From assembly GCA_963805705.1 (NCBI GenBank), contig CAWDVH010000001.1:1240001-1304000 (forward strand): 64,000 nucleotides of DNA. Direction: 5' to 3'. The DNA comes from CAWDVH01 sp963805705. GTDB lineage: Bacteria; Actinomycetota; Actinomycetes; Streptosporangiales; Streptosporangiaceae. Numbering within the stretch: the stretch's first letter is position 1; every line of letters begins with the position of its first letter. Under the pieces are notes generated by a model that saw nothing but the letters and a program-made list of their open reading frames with translations, made no database searches and was not told the DNA's origin. This document shows positions 17,615 to 25,585 of this stretch, in pieces. Position numbers and translations under genes: made by a program.

Positions 17615-18136
17615 TCAGGGACGGGCCGCATCCTGTCGATGCGGGAGCTTCCAGTCAGGCCGGACGAAATGACAGGTGTAGCCATTGGGATAGTGCTCGA
17701 GGTAGTCCTGGTGCTCGGGCTCCGCTTCCCAGAACGGGCCGGCGGGCTCCACCTCGGTGACCACCTGGCCCGGCCACAGGCCAGAGGCGTCGACGTCGGC
17801 GATCGTGTCGAGGGCGACCTGCTTCTGCTCGTCATTCAGGTAGAAGATGGCCGAACGGTAGCTGAGGCCGATGTCATTGCCCTGGCGGTTCTTCGTCGTC
17901 GGATCGTGAACCTGGAAGAAGAACTCCAGCAGGTCGCGGTAGGAGATCTGCTCCGGGTCGAAGATGATCTCGATGGCCTCCGCGTGGGTCCCGTGATTCC
18001 GGTAGGTCGCGTTGGGAACGTCCCCGCCGGTGTAGCCGACCCTCGTGGCCAGCACTCCGGGGCGGCGGCGGATGAGGTCCTGGACTCCCCAGAAACATCC
18101 GCCGGCCAGGATCGCCTTCTCTGTGCTCTCGCTCAT
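17615..18136 (-). CDS. msrA: Peptide-methionine (S)-S-oxide reductase
   Basis: The 173-residue enzyme repairs oxidised methionine. The catalytic GGCFWGVQD motif is at residues about 12-20. The family blocks TRVGYTGG, YRNHGTHAEAIEI, FFFQVHDPTTKNRQGND and YRSAIFY follow. Thioredoxin is the usual reductant. It stands alone, convergent with the SDR gene. Confidence 0.96.
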   Translation of the reverse strand: MSESTEKAILAGGCFWGVQDLIRRRPGVLATRVGYTGGDVPNATYRNHGTHAEAIEIIFDPEQISYRDLLEFFFQVHDPTTKNRQGNDIGLSYRSAIFYLNDEQKQVALDTIADVDASGLWPGQVVTEVEPAGPFWEAEPEHQDYLEHYPNGYTCHFVRPDWKLPHRQDAARP

Positions 18137-18295
18137 GGCGCCAGCCTACGCCGGCCGCCGGCCGCCGCCCTCCCTTGGAAGTCCTGCCTCTGCTTCCGGC
18201 CGGGTCGGTGGCGGCCTGCTCTCCACCTTGTGGGCAGCAACTAGCCTGGAAAGCCTGCAGGCGGCGTCACCGCGGATGGGCCAGGGAGGTCGGGG

Positions 18296-19585
18296 ATGAG
18301 CGAAAAGCAGCGCGTGGTGATCGTCGGAGCTGGCTTCGCCGGCTTCAACGCGGCACGGGAGCTGTCCTCGATCGCCGGCACCACCGAGGTCGTCGTGCTC
18401 AACTCGACCGACTACTTTCTCTACCTGCCGCTGATGCCCCAGGTCAGCGGCGGCCTGGTCGAGCCCCGGCACATCTGCGCCTCGCTGCCGCGGCACCTGC
18501 GCAAGGCCCGGTTCATCCTCGGGACCGTGGAGCACATTGATCCCGCGAGCAGGACCGTGAGCTGGGCAACGCCCGCCGGCGCGCCCGGCCAGATCACCTA
18601 CGACCGGCTCATCCTCACGGCGGGCAGCGTCAACAAGCTGCTGCCCATTCCCGGCGTCGCGGAGTACGCACACGGCTTCCGCAGCATCGCCGAGGCCATC
18701 TACCTCCGCGATCACATCACCCGCCAGCTCGAGCTGGCCGCCGCCGCCCGGGATCGCGCCGAGCGCCAGGCCCGCTGCACTTTCGTCGTCGTCGGCGGCG
18801 GCTACACCGGGACCGAGGTCGCCGCCCAGGGCCAGCTGCTGACCACCCGCCTGGCCAGGAAGATGCCCGGCCTGGCCGGCCAGCCGATCCGCTGGCTGCT
18901 GCTCGACACCGCCCCGCGCCTGCTGCCCGAACTCGACGAGCACCTGTCCAGGACCGCCGAGCGCGTCCTGCGGCGCCGGGGCGTCGAGGTCCGCACGAGC
19001 CAGTCAGTCGAGAAGGCCATGCCCCGCTACGTCCGCCTGTCCACCGGCGAGGACGTGCCCACTCAGTCACTCATCTGGTGCGTCGGAGTCCGCCCCGACC
19101 CGCTGGTCGGCGCCCTCGGCCTGAAGACCATCCGGGGACGGCTCGCCGTCGACGAGTTCATGGCCGTGCCGGGCGCACCCGGTATCTACGCCTGCGGCGA
19201 CTGCGCCGCCGTACCGGACCTCACCCGGCCCGGTGAGATCTGCGGCATGACCGCCCAGCACGCCCAGCGGCAGGGCAAGGGAGCCGCCCGGAACGTCGCC
19301 GCCTCGCTCGGGATCGGGCAGGCCCGGCCCTACCGGCACCGCGACCTGGGATTTCTCGTAGACCTCGGCGGAACCGCCGCCGCCGCTAACCCGCTTCGCG
19401 TTCCGCTGTCCGGGCCCCCGGCGAACCTCGTAACCAGGGCCTACCACCTCGGCGCCATGACCGGTAACCGGGCCCGCGTCCTCACTGACTGGATCCTGAA
19501 CGCCGCCGAACCAGCGGAACCTGCATCGTTCGGCCTGGTCACCTCGCAAACCGTGCCGCTGGACGTCGATAAGCCCGCCGCCTGA
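18296..19585 (+). CDS. Type II NADH dehydrogenase-like FAD oxidoreductase
   Basis: The 429-residue flavoprotein has the FAD dinucleotide fold at the N-terminus (VVIVGAGFAGFNAARELS), the NAD fold near residue 160 (FVVVGGGYTGTEVAAQ) and the FAD-contacting IYACGDCAAVPD. The pattern fits NDH-2, which passes electrons from NADH to quinone at the membrane without proton pumping. ATG 18296 follows GGGAGGTCGGGG. Absence of a clear C-terminal membrane helix leaves other pyridine-nucleotide disulfide-family roles open. Confidence 0.85.
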   Translation: MSEKQRVVIVGAGFAGFNAARELSSIAGTTEVVVLNSTDYFLYLPLMPQVSGGLVEPRHICASLPRHLRKARFILGTVEHIDPASRTVSWATPAGAPGQITYDRLILTAGSVNKLLPIPGVAEYAHGFRSIAEAIYLRDHITRQLELAAAARDRAERQARCTFVVVGGGYTGTEVAAQGQLLTTRLARKMPGLAGQPIRWLLLDTAPRLLPELDEHLSRTAERVLRRRGVEVRTSQSVEKAMPRYVRLSTGEDVPTQSLIWCVGVRPDPLVGALGLKTIRGRLAVDEFMAVPGAPGIYACGDCAAVPDLTRPGEICGMTAQHAQRQGKGAARNVAASLGIGQARPYRHRDLGFLVDLGGTAAAANPLRVPLSGPPANLVTRAYHLGAMTGNRARVLTDWILNAAEPAEPASFGLVTSQTVPLDVDKPAA

Positions 19586-19634
19586 CAGCTAGCGGTGCCG
19601 GGCGCCTCCTGCGCGGGGCGAGCGCGGCTAGCTG
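19586..19634. terminator. Inverted repeat between convergent genes
   Basis: CAGCTAGC (19586-19593) and GCTAGCTG (19627-19634) are perfect complements, with GC-rich sequence between them that can pair further. It lies between the NADH dehydrogenase and the patatin gene and includes the patatin stop codon, so it could serve both. Confidence 0.4.
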
Positions 19635-20503
19635 CTCCACACGGCGCGCAGGCGTGCGGCCTCGGCCGCGGCCTGGCGGATGCCGGCCTGGTACGCGCCG
19701 GCGGCCCGGCCGGGGTCCATCAGGCTGGCCCCCCACTCGCTGATGGCGAGGAACTCCTGGCTGGGGACGATCACCTCAAGCGCGGCCCCGCTGTCGCGCA
19801 CGGTGGCCAGCTCGGCTTCTATCTGGCGGCTCATCATGTCGAACATCGGGTCGCTGACGCCCTCGGGCAGGGTCAGGGGCAGGCACGAAACGACAATTAC
19901 CGCGTCGTAGCCGGCCGCCAGGTCGGCGTTGAGCGGCGTGCGCATCCCGCCGTCCATGTAGCGGCCCGCACCGATCGTCACCGGCGGGAACACGCCGGGC
20001 ACCGAGCAGCTGGACGCCACCCCGCGCGGCAGCGGCACGCCTGCCGACTGGTCCCACACCCGCAGCGCGCCGGTACCGGTGTCGATCGCCGTGCAGCGGA
20101 ACGACGCGGGCCATTGGCGCCCCTCCAGCTGCGCGAAGACCTCGGCGCCGACGAATGTGCCCTCGTCGACGGTCTGCGCGGCCAGGGCGAGCTGGCCCAG
20201 CTCGACCCGCAGCGCCTCCGGCGTCCCCGCCCGCGCCACGGCCTCGCCCCACGCCGACATCAGCTCGCCCATGCCCTCGGCCGCGCCGGATTCGACCGCC
20301 AGCGGCTGGCCGACGGCGCTGACCAGGTCCGGCAGATCCATCTGCAGGGCCAGCCGGGAGCCGGTAATCGACCCGGCCGACGTGCCGACGATCAGGTCAG
20401 CCTCGCCGAGGGTCACCCCCTCCCCGGCCAGCCCGGCGGCCAGTCCCGCCTCCCAGCCAACGCCAACCGGACCGCCACCGCCAAGGACCAGCGCTCGTGT
20501 CAT
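19628..20503 (-). CDS. Patatin-like phospholipase family protein
   Basis: The 291-residue protein begins MTRALVLGGGGPVGVGWEAG, which holds the oxyanion glycine-rich loop. The nucleophile serine is in GTSAGS, and the catalytic aspartate is in DGGMRTP near residue 185. Patatin lipases cleave acyl esters of phospholipids. ATG 20503 is used because GGTGAGG lies upstream and homology begins there. Confidence 0.92.
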   Translation of the reverse strand: MTRALVLGGGGPVGVGWEAGLAAGLAGEGVTLGEADLIVGTSAGSITGSRLALQMDLPDLVSAVGQPLAVESGAAEGMGELMSAWGEAVARAGTPEALRVELGQLALAAQTVDEGTFVGAEVFAQLEGRQWPASFRCTAIDTGTGALRVWDQSAGVPLPRGVASSCSVPGVFPPVTIGAGRYMDGGMRTPLNADLAAGYDAVIVVSCLPLTLPEGVSDPMFDMMSRQIEAELATVRDSGAALEVIVPSQEFLAISEWGASLMDPGRAAGAYQAGIRQAAAEAARLRAVWSS

Positions 20504-20719
20504 GTGCCTCACCCTAGCGACCTGTCCCGGCCAGGCCCGAGCCCGGATCAGCCAGCAGAGCCGGCCGGTGTCCAGGCCCACCGCCGATGCGCCTGGCCGG
20601 GGCCACCGCGTCATGACGAGCGGCTGGCATATCCGGAACGAATGTCATGGTCAGCTTGTTTTACCAGGGTCCGGTGATATCGGCCCGCCCGGACCAGGCT
20701 GCGCACAGAAAGTTCCCTG

Positions 20720-23615
20720 GTGAGTGACCGTCTGATCATCCGTGGCGCCCGCGAGCACAATCTCCGGAGCGTCGATCTCGACCTGCCCAGGGACGCCCTG
20801 ATCGCGTTTACCGGGCTGTCCGGGTCGGGGAAGTCGAGCCTGGCGTTCGACACGATCTTCGCCGAAGGGCAGCGGCGTTACGTCGAGTCGCTGTCGGCTT
20901 ATGCGCGGCAGTTCCTGGGCCAGCTCGACAAGCCCGATGTCGACGCCATCGATGGCCTGTCACCAGCGGTAGCGATCGACCAGAAGTCGACGTCGCGGAA
21001 CCCGCGGTCCACGGTCGGCACGGTCACCGAGATCTACGATTACCTGCGCCTGCTCTGGGCCCGGATCGGCCAGCCGCACTGCCCGGTCTGCGGCGAGCCG
21101 ATCACGAAGCAGACGCCCCAGCAGATCGTCGACCGTATCCTGGCGCTGCCGGAGGGCACCCGGTTCCACGTGCTCGCGCCCGTCGCGCGGGAGCGCAAGG
21201 GCGAGTACGCCAAGCTGTTCACCGACCTGCAGTCCAAGGGGTTCGCGCGGGTCCGGGTCGATGGCACCGAGTACCGGCTGAGCGAGCCGCCCGAGCTGAG
21301 GCGGCAGGAGCGGCACACCATCGAGGTGGTCGTCGACCGGCTCACGGCCCGGCCGTCGAGCAGGCAGCGCATCACCGACTCCGTCGAGACGGCGCTGCGC
21401 CTGGCCGACGGCCTGGTGCTGCTGGACGTGGTCGACCTCCCGGAAGGCGACCCCGCCCGGCAGCCCCGTTACTCGGAAATGCTGACGTGCCCGAACGGCC
21501 ACCCGCTCGCGGTCGACGAGATCGAGCCGCGGTCGTTCTCCTTCAACTCGCCGTTCGGCGCGTGCCCAGCCTGCACCGGCCTGGGGGCGCACCGGGAGGT
21601 CGACCCCGAGCTGATCGTCGCGGACGGGGCCCTGTCGCTCGCCGGCGGCGCGATCGCGCCGTGGGCGGCCTGGCAGGAGCGCGACTACTTCCGGCGGCTG
21701 CTGCAGGGCGTGGCCGACCAGCGCGGCTTCGACCTGGACACGCCGTGGGATGAGCTGCCGGAGGACGCGCGGAACGCGGTGCTGCAGGGCACCGGCGACC
21801 GGGTGCACATCAGCTACCGCACGCGGGGCGGCCGGGACCGGTCGTACTACGTCACTTACGAGGGCGTGCTGCCCTGGATCGAGCGGCGGCACGCTGAAGC
21901 CGAGTCGGATAGCGCGCGGGAGAAGTACGAGGGCTTCATGCGCGACATCCCGTGCCCGGCGTGCGCGGGTGCCAGGCTCCGGCCGGAGGTCCTGGCGGTG
22001 ACCGTGCAGGGCCGCTCGATCGCGCAGGTCGCGGCGCTGTCGATCAGCGAGGCGGCGGCATGGGTGCAGGAGCTGGACCTGACCGAGCGCGAGCAGCTGA
22101 TCGGCGAGCGGGTGCTGCGGGAGATCGGGGCGCGCCTGGGCTTCCTGGCCGACGTCGGGCTGGGCTATCTCTCGCTGGACCGGGCCGCAGCGACGCTGGC
22201 CGGCGGCGAGGCGCAGCGGATCCGGCTCGCGACGCAGATCGGCTCCGGCCTGGCCGGCGTGCTGTACGTGCTGGACGAGCCGTCGGCGGGCCTGCACCAG
22301 CGGGACAACCGCCGGCTGATCGAGACGCTGCTGCGGCTTGCGCGACCTGGGCAACACGCTGATCGTCGTGGAGCACGACGAGGGCACTATCGCGGCGGCG
22401 GACTGGGTCGTCGACATCGGCCCGCAGGCCGGGCAGCACGGCGGCCAGATCGTGGTCAGCGGCACCGTCGAGGAACTGAAGGAGTCCGCGGAGTCGATCA
22501 CCGGAGCGTACCTGTCGGGACGCCGGAAGATCGAGCTGCCCGCCCGGCGCCGGCCCCCGCAGCCGGGCTACGAGCTGGTCGTCGAGGGCGCGCGCGAGCA
22601 CAATCTGCGCGGCGTCGACGTCGCGTTCCCGCTTGGCTCTTTCGTGGTGGTCACCGGGGTGTCGGGATCGGGCAAGTCGTCGCTGGTCAGCGACATCCTG
22701 TACCCGGCGCTGGCGAACCGGATCAACGGGGCGAAGCGGCCGCCGGGCCGGCACACCCGGATCACGGGCCTGGAGCACGTCGACAAGGTGGCCGGCGTCG
22801 ACCAGTCCCCGATCGGGCGTACGCCACGGTCGAACCCGGCGACCTACACCGGCGTGTTCGACCACATCCGCCGGCTGTTCGCGCAGACGGCCGAGGCGAA
22901 GGTGCGCGGCTACCAGCCGGGCCGGTTCTCTTTCAACGTCAAGGGCGGCCGCTGCGAGAACTGCCAGGGCGACGGGACGATCAGGATCGAGATGAGCTTC
23001 CTGCCGGACGTCTACATCCCGTGCGAGGTCTGCCAGGGAGCACGGTACAACCGCGACACGCTGGATGTGCACTACAAAGGCAAGACGATCGCCGAAGTCC
23101 TCGACATGCCCATCGAGGAGGCCGCGGAGTTCTTCGCGCCGATCGAGCGGATCGCGCGGCACCTGCGCACGCTGGTGGCGGTCGGGCTCGGCTACGTGCG
23201 GCTCGGCCAGCCGGCGACCACGCTGTCGGGCGGCGAGGCGCAGCGGGTCAAGCTGGCCGCCGAGCTGCAGAAGCGCTCGACCGGCCGGACGATCTACGTG
23301 CTCGACGAGCCCACCGCCGGGCTACACACCGAGGACGTGCGCAAGCTGCTCGGCGTGCTCCAGTCGCTGGTCAGCATGGGCAACACCGTCCTGGTGATCG
23401 AGCACAACCTGGACGTGATCAAGACGGCCGACTGGGTCATCGACCTGGGTCCCGAGGGCGGCCCGGACGGCGGGCTGCTGGTCGCTCAGGGGACACCGGA
23501 GGAGGTGTCCATGGTGGAGGAGTCGTACACCGGGCGGTTCCTGCGGCCGCTGCTCGGCGAGGCGGCCGCCAGTCGCGGCTCGGGCGAGCCCGGGGAACGG
23601 CGCAGGGCCGCGTAG
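20720..23615 (+). pseudogene. uvrA: Excinuclease ABC subunit A, interrupted by a frameshift
   Basis: UvrA finds DNA damage with UvrB in nucleotide excision repair. The first frame (GTG 20720 to about 22337) has Walker A GLSGSGKSSLAF, zinc pairs CPVC and CPACTG, CPACAG, and signature LAGGEAQRIRLA. The second (about 22338-23615) resumes at RDLGNTLIVVEHDEGT and has GVSGSGKSSLVS, CENCQGDG, CEVCQGARYN, LSGGEAQRVKLA and LDEPTAGLH. An extra T at 22338/22339 (CGGCTTGCGCGAC for expected CGGCTGCGCGAC) shifts the frame. All domains are otherwise intact, so this is either a recent mutation or a sequence error. Confidence 0.93.
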
Positions 23616-23738
23616 GCTGACCTTCCTGACGCCTGGCGGCCTGGCTCATCCGGCCAGCAGAATGGGCCTCATGACTGACCCGACACGCCAGCCCGCCAGT
23701 GCCGTCCGCCGCGGCGCCCACGTCTCAGGCGAGACGCG

Positions 23739-24623
23739 GTGAGCGCCGTTGCGCCCGGCACCGCCAGGCGCACGTTCCGCAGCGCCGAGCCGATTCACGG
23801 GATGATCTACTTCACCCCGCACGGCGCGGACGCCTACGCCCAGGTCGGCATTACCCATCACCGGATGGCTTATTTCGCCTCACGCTCGGCGGCGATGGGC
23901 CCGGTGCCGGCCGAGACGGTCATCGCGACGTTCTTCAACTTCAGCCCGGCGCTCATCCGCCGCGCCATCCCCGCGGCCTGGCAGATCGCCGCTCCCGCCC
24001 GGGTGCTGGCGGCACGCCTGGAGGCGGCTGACCGCTCGCTTCGCCAGGCCTGGGGCGACGAAACCGGCAGTGCGCAGGTACGCGAGGCGGCCGGCCTGGC
24101 CCGGCGCGCCGCCGAACGGGCCATCAGCCGGCGCCAGGGCCGGCCGCTGTTCGCGGGACACGCCTCGCTGCCCTGGCCTGACCCGCCGCACCTGGTGCTA
24201 TGGCACGCGCAGACGCTGCTGCGGGAGTACCGCGGCGACGGTCACGTCGCGCTGCTGCTCACCGAGGGACTCGACGGTCTCGGCGCCCTGATCACCCACG
24301 CCGCGACGGGCGCCATCCCCGCCGAGGCGCTGCGGACCAGCCGGGCCTGGAGCGAGCAGGAATGGGCGGCCGGGATGGAACGCGTGCGCGAGCAGGGCTG
24401 GCTCGCTGACGGCCCCGAGCTGACCCTCAGCGAGGCGGGACACCGCCGCCGCGAGTCCGTCGAGAACCGCACCGACCAGCTGGCCGTGTATCCCTACGAG
24501 GCGATCGGCGAGGACGGCTGCGCCCGGCTGACCGAGCTCACCGGCCCCCTGTCGGCCGCGGTTATGGCCGCCGACCTTGGGTTTCCCGCCGCCCTGACGG
24601 CCCGGTACTCACCAGCTAGCTGA
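23739..24623 (+). CDS. SCO6745-like conserved actinobacterial protein
   Basis: The 294-residue soluble protein runs from a GTG start with IHGMIYFTPHGADAYAQVG near the N-terminus to ALTARYSPAS. The C-terminal half (ALRTSRAWSEQEWAAGMERV and LSEAGHRRRESVENRTD) looks like a winged-helix region. It resembles the SCO6745 family of actinobacteria, whose function is unknown. It stands alone after uvrA. Confidence 0.75.
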   Translation: MSAVAPGTARRTFRSAEPIHGMIYFTPHGADAYAQVGITHHRMAYFASRSAAMGPVPAETVIATFFNFSPALIRRAIPAAWQIAAPARVLAARLEAADRSLRQAWGDETGSAQVREAAGLARRAAERAISRRQGRPLFAGHASLPWPDPPHLVLWHAQTLLREYRGDGHVALLLTEGLDGLGALITHAATGAIPAEALRTSRAWSEQEWAAGMERVREQGWLADGPELTLSEAGHRRRESVENRTDQLAVYPYEAIGEDGCARLTELTGPLSAAVMAADLGFPAALTARYSPAS

Positions 24624-24787
24624 CCCGCGCTCCACCCACCTGCCCGCCCGGGACACCGGCAGGCCCGGTCAGGCCCGGTCAGGCTCGCTGGTCGTGGTTC
24701 ACGGCTTCATAGATCCGTCACCTGACCGATGTCTCGAACTGAAACTTGCAGAAGTATTTGTCGTGCAACTACCGGCCAGGAAATCAG

Positions 24788-25342
24788 ATGGACACGATGA
24801 TGCTGATCCGCCCGATCGCTCAATGTCCGCGCCGCATCTCGCTCACCGCCGGACCGGCCGCCGCCGCCGAGGCCCGCAGCCACGTCCGGGCGACCATCCA
24901 CGCCTGGCAGGTCCCCATCGAGCCCCACGTCGCAGTTCTGCTCACCAGCGAGTTAGTGACCAACGCCATCAGGTACGAGCCGGACGGCAATGAGACGGTT
25001 CTGCTCACCATCACCTGGGCCGGCGACCAGATGCGCGTGGAGGTCCACGACACGGCGCGGTCCGAGCCGGTGCTGGTGGATGCGCCAGCCGATGCGGAGA
25101 CGGGGCGGGGCCTGATGCTGGTCGCCACCCTGTCCACGGACTGGGGGTTCTACCGGACTCCCGCGGGCAAGGCCGTCTATTTCACGCTCGCATCTCAGGG
25201 TGATCTTGAGGAGAGCGGCGATCGCGAGCAGGGCGATCCCGACCCTCAGAGCGGGCGTAACGCGCAGAACGGGCATAACTCCCAGAACGATCCCAGATCC
25301 CTGGCTCGCTTCGCGGCCAGCGGCGGGCGCTCCTGGCCCTAG
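24788..25342 (+). CDS. ATP-binding anti-sigma-type (HATPase) protein
   Basis: This 184-residue protein is a GHKL-fold ATPase like RsbW/SpoIIAB and the many small Streptomyces relatives. The N-box is LTSELVTNAIRYEPDG, and the G-boxes are VEVHDTARSEP and GRGLMLVATLSTDWGF. After the domain comes an unusual Asn/Gln/Arg-rich low-complexity tail (GRNAQNGHNSQND). It probably phosphorylates or binds an unlinked anti-anti-sigma partner. ATG 24788 is preferred over one at 24746. Confidence 0.88.
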   Translation: MDTMMLIRPIAQCPRRISLTAGPAAAAEARSHVRATIHAWQVPIEPHVAVLLTSELVTNAIRYEPDGNETVLLTITWAGDQMRVEVHDTARSEPVLVDAPADAETGRGLMLVATLSTDWGFYRTPAGKAVYFTLASQGDLEESGDREQGDPDPQSGRNAQNGHNSQNDPRSLARFAASGGRSWP

Positions 25343-25344
25343 AA

Positions 25345-25390
25345 CGTGCCCCGTGGGTCTCCACTCCCCCAGGCCGACCCACGGGGCATG
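25345..25390. terminator. Terminator hairpin 1
   Basis: TGCCCCGTGGGTC (25347-25359) pairs perfectly with GACCCACGGGGCA (25376-25388), and the pairing extends one or two bases. It starts directly at the stop codon of the ATP-binding gene, which converges with the LuxR gene. Confidence 0.75.
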
Positions 25391-25401
25391 CAGTACCTGG
25401 G

Positions 25402-25450
25402 CGTGTTCCGTGGGTCTAACCCCGCTTCCCCGGCGGACCCACGGGACACG
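25402..25450. terminator. Terminator hairpin 2, near-copy of hairpin 1
   Basis: CGTGTTCCGTGGGTC (25402-25416) pairs with GACCCACGGGACACG (25436-25450), with one G-U pair. It shares the CCGTGGGTC/GACCCACGG core with the preceding hairpin, so the two look like a duplicated bidirectional terminator. Confidence 0.75.
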
Positions 25451-25537
25451 TCCAGCGAATCCGGCGCAGTCCAGCCAGCCCAGCCCGCCAGCGCGGTCCA
25501 GCCGGCCCAGTCCAGCCAGCGCGGTCAGCCCAGCGCG

Positions 25538-25585
25538 GTCAACCCCGTGTCGTCAACCCCGTGTCGTCAACCCCGTGTCGTCAAC
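25538..25585. repeat. 14-bp tandem repeat carrying the LuxR stop codon
   Basis: Three exact copies of GTCAACCCCGTGTC (25538-25551, 25552-25565, 25566-25579) are followed by a partial GTCAAC. The stop codon of the minus-strand LuxR gene is the TCA at 25581-25583 inside the partial copy. Looser CAGCGCGGTC repeats precede it. Confidence 0.9.

Noticed and set aside
20504..20719. LexA (SOS) box before uvrA
   Set aside because: The region has GGAACGAATGTCAT but no symmetric GAAC-N4-GTTC dyad.
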